From contig CAJTQA010000002.1 of assembly GCA_910578455.1 (NCBI GenBank), positions 56,170-120,169 of the forward strand: a DNA stretch of 64,000 nucleotides. The letters run 5' to 3'. The stretch comes from an uncultured Dorea sp. Its GTDB lineage: Bacteria > Bacillota > Clostridia > Lachnospirales > Lachnospiraceae. The first letter of the stretch is position 1. Every line of letters begins with the position of its first letter. The notes under the pieces are model-generated. The model worked only from the letters and a program-made list of their open reading frames with translations, was not told the DNA's origin and ran no database searches. Shown one piece after another: positions 33,848 through 41,753 of this stretch. The translations under genes and the position numbers were made by a program.

Positions 33848-33920
33848 AGCTGGAAATCGGACTTGAACCGACGACCCCTTCATTACGAGTGAAGTGCTCT
33901 ACCGACTGAGCTATTCCAGC
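33848..33920 (-). tRNA. tRNA-Thr (anticodon CGT)
   Basis: The 73 bases fold cleanly: acceptor GCTGGAA/TTCCAGC, D-arm GCTC/GAGC, anticodon stem CTTCA/TGAAG with loop CTCGTAA, T-arm GTCGG/CCGAT with TTCAAGT, discriminator T. The anticodon CGT reads ACG (Thr). The 3' CCA is not encoded. It is 35 bases from the left copy of a 66-bp repeat that flanks a small mobile element. Confidence 0.93.
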
Positions 33921-33954
33921 AATCTTCAAAGTCATGTTCGTATGACCACAAATA

Positions 33955-34020
33955 ATATTATATCGCATTTTCCAACAATTGCAAGAGATTTTTTTAAATT
34001 TTTTCCCGGCCCATATGCAC
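33955..34020. repeat. 66-bp direct repeat, left copy
   Basis: It is identical base for base to 34334-34399. It reproduces the last codons of the mscS gene (MGREKI and stop) and its downstream sequence, so this copy is the duplicate and the right one the original. Confidence 0.9.
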
Positions 34021-34333
34021 GGGTCTTTGACAGTTAAATTTATAATAATGCCATTAAACCCCTTATAATATCTATGTTTTCTTCGTCAAGCATTTTGTTT
34101 CCTTGTATAGTAATGTCTGTAATCTCTTGATATTTTCCTGATATAGACGTAAAATACTCATATATATACCGACATGAAGGCTTTATCCCCTAACTCTGCA
34201 TAATATCAGGGGTTCGCAAAAATTTTCAGAATTGAAAAAATTACTATATATTAAAACTTGGGCTGAAACTGCTACAATGCTTATAAATCATGCGTTGCAG
34301 CAGTTTTATTTTTTTTAAAGTGTCAAAGACGGG
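34021..34333. mobile_element. 313-bp mini-element with ISL3-like terminal inverted repeats
   Basis: The sequence between the two 66-bp repeats starts GGGTCTTTGACAGTTAAA and ends TTTAAAGTGTCAAAGACGGG. These are inverted copies sharing GTCTTTGACA and the TT-AA behind it. The GG-TCTTTG-CA start resembles ISL3-family ends. There is no open frame, the GC is low, and a strong terminator hairpin sits near the right end. This fits a non-autonomous (MITE-type) derivative moved in trans. The flanking duplication of 66 bp is far longer than the 8 bp ISL3 elements make, which is unexplained. Confidence 0.65.
34266..34318 (+). terminator. Strong terminator hairpin inside the mini-element
   Basis: AAACTGCTACAATGC (34266-34280) pairs with GCGTTGCAGCAGTTT (34292-34306), 15 bp with two G-U pairs, followed by TTTATTTTTTTT. 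It would end plus-strand transcription. Confidence 0.75.
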
Positions 34334-34399
34334 ATATTATATCGCATTTTCCAACAATTGCAAGAGATTTTTTTAAATTTTTTCCCGGCCCATATGCAC
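34334..34399. repeat. 66-bp direct repeat, right copy
   Basis: Exact copy of 33955-34020. It includes the 3' end and stop codon of the mscS gene. Confidence 0.9.
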
Positions 34400-35257
34400 T
34401 GTCATCTGAGGATACGGGATTTCTATTCCGTTTTCGTCAAGCTCCAGCTTGATCTTTTCCAGAATCCTCCATCTGGCAGGCCAGAATTCATCGTTTCTGA
34501 CCCATCCCCTCATGCCGAGTATTACCGCGGAATCACCAAGCTCTGACACGAACACATTCATTTCCGGCTCCTTCAGGACAGCCGGGTCGTTTTCCAGTAT
34601 CTTAAGCAATATGTTCTTTGCCGCCTTAAGGTCAGACTGATAGGAAACCCCTATCTTCAGGTCAAGCTGACGCTCATTTTTTTCCGAGACATTCGTAAGG
34701 CTGTTGTTCGTCAGTATCCCGTTTGGTATCACGATCGTCTTATTGTCAATGGTGCTGAGTTTCGTATAGAAGATTTGTATCTCCTTGACAGTTCCTTCAT
34801 TCTTATTCGTGTCCTCGATAATATAGTCGCCCACCTTGAAAGGTTTTAAAAGGAGTATCAGCACTCCTCCCGCGAAGTTGGAAAGGCTGCCCTGCAATGC
34901 AAGGCCCAGCGCCACGCCCGCCGAGGCGATGACTGCTGCGACAGATGCCGCATCCAGGCCAAATTTTGTGGCAATCGTAAAAATGAGCACAAAATAGAGG
35001 CCGAATTTAAGCATGGAATCCACGAACTGCTCTACACCTTTATCCACTCCCGAACGTTCCAGCGACTTGCGGACAATCTTCTGTATCCACCTGATGATGA
35101 TCCGCCCTATGCAGAACACTATGATGGCAAGCACCACTTTAAGGCCGAAAGATATGAGCGCCGGGATATTATTCTGAACGTAGGAAGTGAACCGGTTCAC
35201 CTCCTCTACCGTCTCCTGCGTGGCCTCCACAACCTCATCTACTGTTTCTTCTCTCAT
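34373..35257 (-). CDS. Small-conductance mechanosensitive channel (MscS family)
   Basis: 294 residues. Membrane helices at about 33-52, 82-102 and 104-130; the pore-lining third helix is AGVALGLALQGSLSNFAGGV with the Gly/Ala packing of MscS. The beta-domain follows (KVGDYIIEDTNKNEGTVKEI, then TIDNKTIVIPNGIL), and the C-domain ends YPQMTVHMG. It opens under membrane tension and releases solutes on osmotic downshift. The N-terminal 20 residues are Glu/Val-rich. It is the last gene of the long ylxM operon, 16 bases after pgeF; its 3' end was duplicated by the adjacent mini-element event. Confidence 0.95.
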   Translation of the reverse strand: MREETVDEVVEATQETVEEVNRFTSYVQNNIPALISFGLKVVLAIIVFCIGRIIIRWIQKIVRKSLERSGVDKGVEQFVDSMLKFGLYFVLIFTIATKFGLDAASVAAVIASAGVALGLALQGSLSNFAGGVLILLLKPFKVGDYIIEDTNKNEGTVKEIQIFYTKLSTIDNKTIVIPNGILTNNSLTNVSEKNERQLDLKIGVSYQSDLKAAKNILLKILENDPAVLKEPEMNVFVSELGDSAVILGMRGWVRNDEFWPARWRILEKIKLELDENGIEIPYPQMTVHMGREKI

Positions 35258-35273
35258 GGGAACCTCCTGCTTC

Positions 35274-36107
35274 CTATTCTTTCAGCGCCAAAAACGCGCT
35301 TAAATTTCCACGTTTCTCCCCTGCCGCCCTGTGGGAGAACAGTATCTTTGGATTGCAGTGGGTGCACACATTTGTCACCGCCACATTTTTTTCGGATATG
35401 CCCGCCTCCAAAAGCACCTCCCGGTTAGCCTGCCACAGGTCCAGCTGATACCTGCCGTTTTCTTTTTTATAAAACAGTCTTTCCCACAGCTTCTCCGGGA
35501 AATTCCCCCTGAATTCGCGGATGACGTCTTCGCTCACCTCATAGCAGTCCTGGCAGATGGATGGCCCGACGGCCGCGATAATGTCCGACGGCCTGCTGCC
35601 AAATGCCTCCGCCATCTTTTCCACCGTCTTCTTACCCATCTTATTCACCGTTCCGCGCCACCCTGAATGGCTCAGGCCCACCGCCTTCCTTACAGGGTCA
35701 AGAAAGTACAGCGGAACGCAGTCCGCATAGAACGTCACAAGGCATATCCCCGGCGTATTGCACACAAGGCCGTCGGTCTCCAGAAAACGCCTCCCCCTGT
35801 CCTTTCCCTCCGCAACAGCCACATTGGTCGTGTGCGTCTGATGAGTAAACACCATGTTTTCCGGGCGTACCCCGATGGCCCGTGCGATCCTCTTCGTATT
35901 CTCTTCTATGGCCGCCGGATCGTCTCCTCTCGTAGTGCTGATATTCATTGTTGACCAGCACCCTTTGCTCACTCCCCCAAGCCTTGTGGAAAAACCATGG
36001 TTCACAAGGCCGGTCTGCTCCAGCGCCGGAAATGAAAGGTAGGGAACGCCGCAGCTTTCTCTCTCTTCCAATATCCGGTCTTCATTTTTATACTTCAAAC
36101 CAAGCAT
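35274..36107 (-). CDS. pgeF: Peptidoglycan editing factor PgeF (YfiH/laccase-domain family)
   Basis: 277 residues. Members are cytoplasmic multicopper-like or purine-nucleoside enzymes that keep L-Ser out of muropeptides. Family marks: VFTHQTHTTNVAVAEGKDRG, the zinc His/Cys set in TFYADCVPLYFLDP and LSHSGWRGTVNKMG, and VGPSICQDCYEVSEDV. The end is CTHCNPKILFSHRAAGEKRG. It lies between yraN (5 bases upstream) and mscS. The role in PG editing is known from E. coli; in Firmicutes relatives adenosine and inosine cleavage has been reported for this fold. Confidence 0.93.
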   Translation of the reverse strand: MLGLKYKNEDRILEERESCGVPYLSFPALEQTGLVNHGFSTRLGGVSKGCWSTMNISTTRGDDPAAIEENTKRIARAIGVRPENMVFTHQTHTTNVAVAEGKDRGRRFLETDGLVCNTPGICLVTFYADCVPLYFLDPVRKAVGLSHSGWRGTVNKMGKKTVEKMAEAFGSRPSDIIAAVGPSICQDCYEVSEDVIREFRGNFPEKLWERLFYKKENGRYQLDLWQANREVLLEAGISEKNVAVTNVCTHCNPKILFSHRAAGEKRGNLSAFLALKE

Positions 36108-36112
36108 GTTTC

Positions 36113-36481
36113 CTATCTCCCTGCATATTCAAAAGCATTCTTTATAAGCGTGATCTCTTTTCCCTCTATGCCTACAACGTCAAATCTGCACGGCACGTCT
36201 CCCAGATGTTCTGAAACAAGGTAATACGAGGCGCACCTTGAAATGGTTTTCTGTTTCCCCGTTCCCACTGCCTCCAGAGGATGCCCCTTTGCCAATCCCG
36301 CCCGGTACTTTACCTCGCAGAACACAAGGCAATCACCGTCCCACGCGATAATGTCGATCTCTCCCGTCCGGCACCGAAAGTTGTACCTCACAATCCGGTA
36401 GCCCAGCCCTTCAAGGTACGCTCCCGCCTCACGCTCCCGGCGCGCGCCGATTTCACGCTTATTATATTTTTGTCCTGCCAT
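36113..36481 (-). CDS. YraN family endonuclease-like protein (UPF0102)
   Basis: 122 residues: GARREREAGAYLEGLGYRIV, then RCRTGEIDIIAWDGDCLVFC and EVKYRAG. The E..GEIDII...FCEVK pattern is the PD-(D/E)XK nuclease core (Glu, Asp, E-x-K), so it probably cuts or binds DNA; function is unproven across the family. The usual neighbourhood next to rnhB in the rplS-rnhB-yraN run is kept here. No clear Shine-Dalgarno is seen, so coupling to rnhB translation (16 bases upstream) is likely. Confidence 0.92.
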   Translation of the reverse strand: MAGQKYNKREIGARREREAGAYLEGLGYRIVRYNFRCRTGEIDIIAWDGDCLVFCEVKYRAGLAKGHPLEAVGTGKQKTISRCASYYLVSEHLGDVPCRFDVVGIEGKEITLIKNAFEYAGR

Positions 36482-36496
36482 ATGTCATTTGATTCG

Positions 36497-37156
36497 TCAG
36501 ATGTAATTTTTTATAAACGTCCTCCGATGGATCGGGCACGCCCCCATTTTCTTTATGCTCTCCCGGTGCGCTGCCGTTCCGTATCCTTTATGGGATGCAA
36601 AACCGTATCCAGGGAACTCCTCCTCATATCTTACCATGATCCGGTCCCTCGTCACCTTCGCAACGATGCTTGCGGCCGCTATGGATACGCTCTTGGCGTC
36701 TCCTTTTACAATCGGCACCTGCCGGATGTCAATTCCCGGTATGGTGACCGCGTCATTCAGGAGGATTTCCGGCTCTATACCCAGATTGCTTACCGCTGTC
36801 CGCATAGCCTCGTAAGTCGCCTGGAGGATATTGATCTCGTCAATCCTCTCCGGACCGACGATCCCGACCCCCACCGCGGCCGCCTTTTCCATAATCTCCT
36901 CGTAAAGCTGCTCCCTCTTTTTTTCCGACAGCTTTTTCGAATCGTTCAGGTACAGTATCTCGGCATCTTTCGACAGTATCACCGCTCCCGCCACCACAGG
37001 GCCGGCAAAAGGGCCTCTCCCCGCCTCGTCAATCCCGCATATGTTCCCGTACATCCCATACTCTTCCTCATACGCCCTCATTGCCTTCAGGCGCTCCCTT
37101 TCCTTAGACAGCTTCTCCTGCTGCCTGCGGATTTTCTCCTCTTCCCGCTTATTCAT
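36497..37156 (-). CDS. rnhB: Ribonuclease HII
   Basis: 219 residues. It cuts at ribonucleotides in DNA and RNA-DNA hybrids. The catalytic set is visible: GNICGIDEAGRGPFAGPVVA (Asp-Glu), LNDSKKLSEKKRE, and ILLNDAVTIPGI with KGDAKSVSIAAASIVAKVTRD. The first 35 residues are a Lys/Arg/Glu-rich helix, a common RNase HII extension in Firmicutes. The gene overlaps the lepB stop by eight bases (CATGAATAA), so it is translationally coupled. Confidence 0.95.
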   Translation of the reverse strand: MNKREEEKIRRQQEKLSKERERLKAMRAYEEEYGMYGNICGIDEAGRGPFAGPVVAGAVILSKDAEILYLNDSKKLSEKKREQLYEEIMEKAAAVGVGIVGPERIDEINILQATYEAMRTAVSNLGIEPEILLNDAVTIPGIDIRQVPIVKGDAKSVSIAAASIVAKVTRDRIMVRYEEEFPGYGFASHKGYGTAAHRESIKKMGACPIHRRTFIKNYI

Positions 37157-37733
37157 GCCTGATCACTCCCACCTTGTCAAAAGGATAGATTCTGACCCAT
37201 GCTTTTCCCAGCAGGTCTTCCCTTGTAAGTATCCCGACGCTTGGATCCCGGCTGTCCGAACTGTGGTTCCGGTTATCCCCCAGAACAAAATATTCGTCCT
37301 CCCCCAACGTCTTTGCCTCCGCCACAATGCCGGGTTCCTCCATGAGCTCCGCCCCGTAGATGTCCGATTCCAGGAGCTCGCCGTTAATATATGTATAGCC
37401 GTCAACTACCTGGACAGTCTCCCCCGGAAGCCCGACGATACGTTTGATGTAGAAGACATTTTCCTCATATTTATAGGGGAATACGATAATGTCATATCTC
37501 TTCGGCTCTTTAAAGCGGTAGGTGAGCTTATCCACGATCAGATTGTCTCCATGGCTGAGCGTTGTCTCCATAGAATGCCCGCTCACCCGCGTCCTCTGAC
37601 CCACGTAAGTGATGATCAGGTAGGTAAGCCCAAATATGATCATGATATATACAATCCAGCTCATAAGCTCTCCGAAGATCCCCCGTCTCTCATATCTGCC
37701 TTTGTGCATAGCCATCTCGTGCCTCTCAATCAT
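37149..37733 (-). CDS. lepB: Signal peptidase I (first copy)
   Basis: 194 residues, one N-terminal membrane helix (about 24-43), then the Ser-Lys protease domain outside the cell. Ser54 in SGHSMETTL is the nucleophile and Lys97 in FYIKRIVGLPGETV the base. Boxes D and E are DEYFVLGDNRNHSSDSRD. It removes signal peptides from Sec and Tat exported proteins. It overlaps rbgA by eight bases upstream and rnhB by eight downstream. An alternative ATG at 37715 has a better ribosome site (GAGAGG). The window has a second lepB two genes upstream. Confidence 0.94.
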   Translation of the reverse strand: MIERHEMAMHKGRYERRGIFGELMSWIVYIMIIFGLTYLIITYVGQRTRVSGHSMETTLSHGDNLIVDKLTYRFKEPKRYDIIVFPYKYEENVFYIKRIVGLPGETVQVVDGYTYINGELLESDIYGAELMEEPGIVAEAKTLGEDEYFVLGDNRNHSSDSRDPSVGILTREDLLGKAWVRIYPFDKVGVIRHE

Positions 37734-38577
37734 TATTATCTAATTTTTCCAGTGTTATCCTGCCGAGCCTCCCGTTCCGGAAATCATCCAGAAGGAGAGA
37801 CGCAGCCTTCTCCGTATCCAGCTCATTCCCCCTCACGAGGCAATGCCTGCTCTCTGCAATCCCCCGGAGCGTCTCAAAGCAGTCTCCCCAGGAAGGAATC
37901 TGATACTTTTCCTCCAGTACGCCCGGATACTCGCCGCCCATAAATTTTATGAACTCCAGGGCCAGCTCCTCGGTATTGAGTATCTCGTCCTTGATGGAGC
38001 CGATGAAAGCCAGCCTGAGCCCAACCTTCTGATCCTCAAACTTCGGCCAGAGGATTCCCGGCGTATCCAAAAGCTCCACCTGCTTATTCAAGCGGATCCA
38101 CTGCTTTCCCTTCGTAACGCCAGGCTTATTGCCCGTTTTCGCACATGCCTTTCCCGCCAGGGCATTGATGAAAGTTGATTTCCCCACATTGGGGATGCCA
38201 ACCACCATTGCCCGCACCGGGCGGTTTAAGATTCCGCGTTTCCGGTCTCGCTCCGTCTTCTCCCTGCATGCTTCCTGAATCGCTCCCTGAATCTGCTTGA
38301 GCCCGTTTCCCTTTTTGGAATTCACCTTGACTGCCACAAATCCCTTCTCCCGGAAAAACTCCACCCAGGCATTGTTCATGTGCTCCTCCGCAAGATCCGA
38401 CTTGTTGAGCAGCACCAGGCGCGCCTTTCCTTTTCCCAGCTCGTCAATATCCGGATTGCGGCTGCTCAAAGGTATTCTCGCGTCCACAAGCTCAATGACA
38501 AGATCAATCAGTTTCATATTCTCCCGCATCATCCGTTTCGCCTTTGTCATATGGCCAGGATACCATTGAAAATGCAT
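37726..38577 (-). CDS. rbgA: Ribosome biogenesis GTPase RbgA (YlqF)
   Basis: 283 residues from MHFQWYPGHMTKAKRMM; GAGAGG precedes this ATG. Circularly permuted GTPase: G4 (LNKSD) comes first, then G1 GIPNVGKSTFINALAG and G3 DTPGILWP. RbgA acts late in 50S subunit assembly, promoting L16 incorporation. The C-terminal helical domain (about 190-280) contacts rRNA. It is placed between two signal peptidase genes. The rplS-rbgA-rnhB order is conserved in Firmicutes. Confidence 0.96.
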   Translation of the reverse strand: MHFQWYPGHMTKAKRMMRENMKLIDLVIELVDARIPLSSRNPDIDELGKGKARLVLLNKSDLAEEHMNNAWVEFFREKGFVAVKVNSKKGNGLKQIQGAIQEACREKTERDRKRGILNRPVRAMVVGIPNVGKSTFINALAGKACAKTGNKPGVTKGKQWIRLNKQVELLDTPGILWPKFEDQKVGLRLAFIGSIKDEILNTEELALEFIKFMGGEYPGVLEEKYQIPSWGDCFETLRGIAESRHCLVRGNELDTEKAASLLLDDFRNGRLGRITLEKLDNND

Positions 38578-38588
38578 ATCATACCTCT

Positions 38589-39269
38589 CTATCTTACAAA
38601 TCCCATGTGCTTCCGCGGCGACGAGACAAACCATGCTTTCCCGTAAATGTAGCTCCTCTTAACGTTTCCCACATCCGCGTCGCGGCTGTCCTCGCTGTTC
38701 GCCCTGTCGTCTCCAAGCACAAAATATTCATTATTGCCAAGTTTCATCTTCTCCGTGACGATGCCCACGTCGTCAATGCCGCTTGTCTCATACTCTTCCT
38801 CCAGTCTCTCGCCGTCAATGAAAATACTGTCTTCCACAATCTCCACCGTCTCTCCCGGCAGGCCGATGATGCGCTTTATATAATAATGCGAGCTTTTATT
38901 TCCCTTGGGCTTGAATACGACTATATCCCCGCGCCTGGGTCTCATGGCATTGTAGACGATCCTGTTCACCAGGACTGTGTCGCCGTTGCTCAGGACAGGT
39001 TTCATGGAATCTCCCACGGCGCTTACCTTCTGCCCGAAAAACCAGACGTAGACAAAAGCGAACAAAAGAACGACAAAGATTTTAAAAACCGCTCTCGCAG
39101 CATAGGGAACAAACTCAAGGATGCTCTTAAAAAGCGCCTTCCATGTGCCGTCCTCGCGGCGCTGGCGGCGGCGCTTTTCCCTCTCAAGCTGGCGGCGGCG
39201 TTTTTCCAGTGCGGCATTTCCCGTGTCTTCGATCCTGCGTTTCCTGGCAGCGCTCCTTCTTCTTCTCAT
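38589..39269 (-). CDS. lepB: Signal peptidase I (second copy, with basic N-terminal extension)
   Basis: 226 residues from MRRRRSAARKRRIEDTG (ATG with GGAG five bases before). About the first 45 residues are very rich in Arg, Lys and Glu and form a cytoplasmic helix; a single membrane helix follows (about 60-78). The catalytic Ser is in VGDSMKPVL and Lys in YYIKRIIGLPGETVEI; box E is LGDDRANSEDSRDADVG. About a third of residues match the copy at 37149, so the duplication is old. Two signal peptidases in one translation operon may serve different precursors or growth phases, e.g. sporulation; this is inference. Confidence 0.93.
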   Translation of the reverse strand: MRRRRSAARKRRIEDTGNAALEKRRRQLEREKRRRQRREDGTWKALFKSILEFVPYAARAVFKIFVVLLFAFVYVWFFGQKVSAVGDSMKPVLSNGDTVLVNRIVYNAMRPRRGDIVVFKPKGNKSSHYYIKRIIGLPGETVEIVEDSIFIDGERLEEEYETSGIDDVGIVTEKMKLGNNEYFVLGDDRANSEDSRDADVGNVKRSYIYGKAWFVSSPRKHMGFVR

Positions 39270-39288
39270 ATTTTCTCCATATAAAGAA

Positions 39289-39320
39289 AAGGACAATTAC
39301 CGTATGTAGTTGTCCTTTTT
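39289..39320 (-). terminator. Terminator or attenuator between rplS and the second lepB
   Basis: On the minus strand AAAGGACAA (39310-39318) pairs with TTGTCCTTT (39289-39297), then TCTTT. Read-through would be needed for the downstream genes, so it probably lowers rather than ends transcription after rplS. Confidence 0.65.
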
Positions 39321-39329
39321 TGCTGTTTC

Positions 39330-39674
39330 TTATTTTACTAACTCTTTTACCTTCGCCTTCTTGCCCACGCGTTCTCTCAAGTAGAACAGTTTTGCCCTTC
39401 TGACTTTACCTCTTCTCACTACCTCGATCTTCTCTACGTTCGGGGAATGCAGAGGCCATGTCTTCTCAACGCCTACTCCGTTAGAATTCTTGCGGACAGT
39501 AAATGTAGCTCTTGTGCTGCCGCCCTGTTTCTTGATAACGGTTCCCTCAAAAATCTGAATCCTCTCACGGTTTCCCTCTTTAATCTTTCCATATACCTTC
39601 ACGGTATCTCCTACGTTGAACGCAGATACTTCTTTTAACTGTTCTGCCTCAATATTCTTGATAATGTCATTCAT
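39330..39674 (-). CDS. rplS: 50S ribosomal protein L19
   Basis: 114 residues. L19 lies at the 30S-50S interface near bridges B6 and B8. Family marks: FNVGDTVKVYGKIKEGNRER, VIKKQGGSTRATFTVRKNS and GVGVEKTWPLHSPNVEKIEV. AAGGAGG stands nine bases before the ATG. The order trmD-rplS is conserved. The 80-base gap upstream may hold an L19 leader. Confidence 0.98.
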   Translation of the reverse strand: MNDIIKNIEAEQLKEVSAFNVGDTVKVYGKIKEGNRERIQIFEGTVIKKQGGSTRATFTVRKNSNGVGVEKTWPLHSPNVEKIEVVRRGKVRRAKLFYLRERVGKKAKVKELVK

Positions 39675-39750
39675 TCTGTGTGACCTCCTTCATTTATAAG
39701 ATGTTCTTAATACAACTTGTACCAGAGGACCATCAATTTCTTCACAACGT
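39675..39750 (-). promoter_or_regulatory. Possible L19 leader between trmD and rplS
   Basis: An unusually wide gap within an otherwise tight operon. Low-GC Gram-positives have a short L19-binding leader at this position, and part of this gap (GGTCCTCTGGTACAAGTTGT) resembles what I recall of it. I have not modelled the fold. Confidence 0.35.
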
Positions 39751-39753
39751 ATT

Positions 39754-40551
39754 TTAGTCTACCATATCCGCATCAAAATGGCAAGAGGTTTTTCGCAAAA
39801 TATCTGCCGCAAGTTCCTGCTCTTCCTGCGTAAGCTGCGCCTGCTCCAAAAGATCCGGCCTGTTTTCTGCCGTCCGTATCACGGACTGCCTCCTCCTCCA
39901 TCTCTCAACATTCGCATGATGCCCAGACAAAAGCACCGGAGGAACTGCCTTGCCGTGCCAGACTTCCGGCCTTGAATACTGGGGATATTCTAGCAGATGG
40001 TCCTGAAAGCTCTCAAACTCCGCAGACACATCATTGTGCAGCACTCCCGGAACAAGCCTTGCCACCGCGTCAACTACCATCATCGCGGGAAGCTCTCCCC
40101 CGGTCAGCACATAATCTCCCGCAGATACCACGTCTGTCACGATCTCCTCGAGGACGCGCTCGTCAATCCCCTCATAATGCCCGCAGAGCAACACAAGGTC
40201 ATCTTCCTTTGCGAATTCCTCCGCCATAGGCTGGGAAAATGTCCTGCCCTGGGGCGAGAGGTAGACGACCCGCGGTTTCTTTTCCCCGCCCGTCTCTTCC
40301 TGCCCTTTCCGGCTCCGTATCTTTTCTTCCAGCGCCTTGTAGCACTGATACACCGGTTCTGCCTGCATCAGCATCCCCGCCCCGCCGCCGTAAGGGTAAT
40401 CGTCCACGCTGCCATGTTTGTTGAATGCATAATCCCGGATGTTTACTGCCTCCACGGACAAGAGCCCCCTGTTCACCGCCCTGCCGATAATGCTGGTGCT
40501 AAGCCCGTTCATGACCATCTCCGGAAACAGCGTCATAATATGAAAATTCAT
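39754..40551 (-). CDS. trmD: tRNA (guanine-N1)-methyltransferase TrmD
   Basis: 265 residues from MNFHIMTLFPEMVMNGLSTS; the ATG at 40551 follows GGTGG by six bases (a GTG three codons earlier is the alternative). It methylates G37 of tRNAs with SAM and prevents +1 frameshifts. The trefoil-knot SAM site shows YGGGAGMLMQAEPVY, VYLSPQGRTFSQ, LLCGHYEGIDERV and DYVLTGGELPAM. A helical C-domain follows (about 165-265). It lies 25 bases after rimM. Confidence 0.98.
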   Translation of the reverse strand: MNFHIMTLFPEMVMNGLSTSIIGRAVNRGLLSVEAVNIRDYAFNKHGSVDDYPYGGGAGMLMQAEPVYQCYKALEEKIRSRKGQEETGGEKKPRVVYLSPQGRTFSQPMAEEFAKEDDLVLLCGHYEGIDERVLEEIVTDVVSAGDYVLTGGELPAMMVVDAVARLVPGVLHNDVSAEFESFQDHLLEYPQYSRPEVWHGKAVPPVLLSGHHANVERWRRRQSVIRTAENRPDLLEQAQLTQEEQELAADILRKTSCHFDADMVD

Positions 40552-40576
40552 AATGTCCACCTATCCACAATCCTTT

Positions 40577-41083
40577 TTATATAAGCCCGTCCATCAGATG
40601 GATCCGCATCCTGCGCTCCTCAATGTCCACGTTCAGGACACATTCCTTAATGGCCGGGATCAGCACCTCTCCATGTTTGGCGCTCTCAATGACATACACG
40701 TCGTTGGCGCCTGTCCTGAGCACGTCCTTAAGCGTTCCGAATCTCTCCCCGTCTTCCGTCACTATCTCCATCCCAATCATGTCCGCGACAAAATACTCTC
40801 CCTCCCCAAGGGCGACCGCATTTTCCCGCGTCACCATCAGAGGGCATTTCCTGTATCTTTCAATATCATTTATATTGTCAATCCCCTTAAACTTCAGGAT
40901 GACAAACTGCTTAAAGAACTTGACGTTTTCTATCTCCAGCGGGATCGTCTCCTTTCCCGCATCAAGCATAACCTCTTTAAGCCCCTTGAACCGAGCCGGG
41001 TCGTCCGTGGTCGGAAACACCTTCACTTCCCCCCGGACGCCGTGGGTCGAGGCGATGACCCCTACTTTTAACATCTCTTCCAT
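40577..41083 (-). CDS. rimM: 16S rRNA processing protein RimM
   Basis: 168 residues. Two beta-barrel domains: the N-domain begins LKVGVIASTHGVRGEVKVFP, and the PRC-barrel C-domain holds VADMIGMEIVTEDGERFGTL, then the closing VLIPAIKECVLNVDIEERRM. RimM binds S19 and helps 30S maturation. GGAG lies 13 bases upstream of the first ATG (41083); the second ATG at 41074 is also possible. The rpsP-khpA-rimM-trmD order is the standard one. Confidence 0.96.
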   Translation of the reverse strand: MEEMLKVGVIASTHGVRGEVKVFPTTDDPARFKGLKEVMLDAGKETIPLEIENVKFFKQFVILKFKGIDNINDIERYRKCPLMVTRENAVALGEGEYFVADMIGMEIVTEDGERFGTLKDVLRTGANDVYVIESAKHGEVLIPAIKECVLNVDIEERRMRIHLMDGLI

Positions 41084-41173
41084 AATCTGTCAACTTCTCC
41101 TATAACAATCGGAGACAGGCCTTAATCTTTGGACCTGTCTCCATATGAAGTAAAACCATGTGAAATCCGGAAA

Positions 41174-41404
41174 TTAATCCAGAATATCTACGACCACCTT
41201 TTTATCTTCCTTAGCTGCGGCAGCTTTCACAACGGAACGGATCGCCTTCGCAATGCGTCCCTGCTTGCCGATGACCTTTCCCATATCGGCATCCGCCACC
41301 CGGACTTCCAGAACGGTAGCCTTTTTATCCTCCCGCTCCGTCACCACGACTTCCTCGGGAGAATCAACCAGGGCTTTTGTGATTACCTCTACTAACTCTT
41401 TCAT
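41174..41404 (-). CDS. khpA: KH-domain RNA-binding protein KhpA
   Basis: 76 residues from MKELVEVITKALVDSPEEV; the ATG has TTGGAGG upstream. A single KH domain with the GxxG loop in MGKVIGKQGRIAKAIRSVVK. KhpA pairs with KhpB/Jag and binds many RNAs; in streptococci and clostridia it affects division, spore formation and toxin expression. It lies between rpsP (28 bases upstream) and rimM. Confidence 0.95.
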   Translation of the reverse strand: MKELVEVITKALVDSPEEVVVTEREDKKATVLEVRVADADMGKVIGKQGRIAKAIRSVVKAAAAKEDKKVVVDILD

Positions 41405-41432
41405 ATCATATACCTCCAAGGCATAATGCTAC

Positions 41433-41678
41433 CTATTTTTCGATACCGGCCGCCTTAAAGATCTTGCTTACGGTCTCTGTCGGCTGAGCTCCCGTGCTGA
41501 GCCACTTCTTCGCCGCCTCCTCGTTTACGGAAATCGCGCTTGGCTCACGGTTCGGATCATAGGTTCCAATCTCATCGATAAACCTGCCGTCTCTCGGCGC
41601 TCTGGAATCTGCCACGATGATTCTATAGAAAGGAGCCTTCTTCTGTCCCATTCTTCTTAATCTGATTTTTACTGCCAT
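41433..41678 (-). CDS. rpsP: 30S ribosomal protein S16
   Basis: 81 residues: VKIRLRRMGQKKAPFYRIIV, DSRAPRDGRFIDEIGTYDP and the C-terminal AKKWLSTGAQPTETV. S16 binds 16S rRNA early and is essential in assembly. GGAGGTG precedes the ATG. The upstream gap to ffh carries a small hairpin. Confidence 0.98.
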   Translation of the reverse strand: MAVKIRLRRMGQKKAPFYRIIVADSRAPRDGRFIDEIGTYDPNREPSAISVNEEAAKKWLSTGAQPTETVSKIFKAAGIEK

Positions 41679-41720
41679 TTTCTTTCACCTCCATTGAATT
41701 TTTCAAAAATATATCTTGTA

Positions 41721-41744
41721 TATAACGCGCTTGCGCGCGGTATA
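41721..41744 (-). other. Hairpin in the ffh-rpsP gap
   Basis: TATA-C-CGCGC and GCGCG-T-TATA arms (one mismatch) close a GCAA tetraloop on the minus strand. There is no T-run, so it is more likely an RNA processing or stability element than a terminator. Confidence 0.45.
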
Positions 41745-41753
41745 ACCTAAAAC

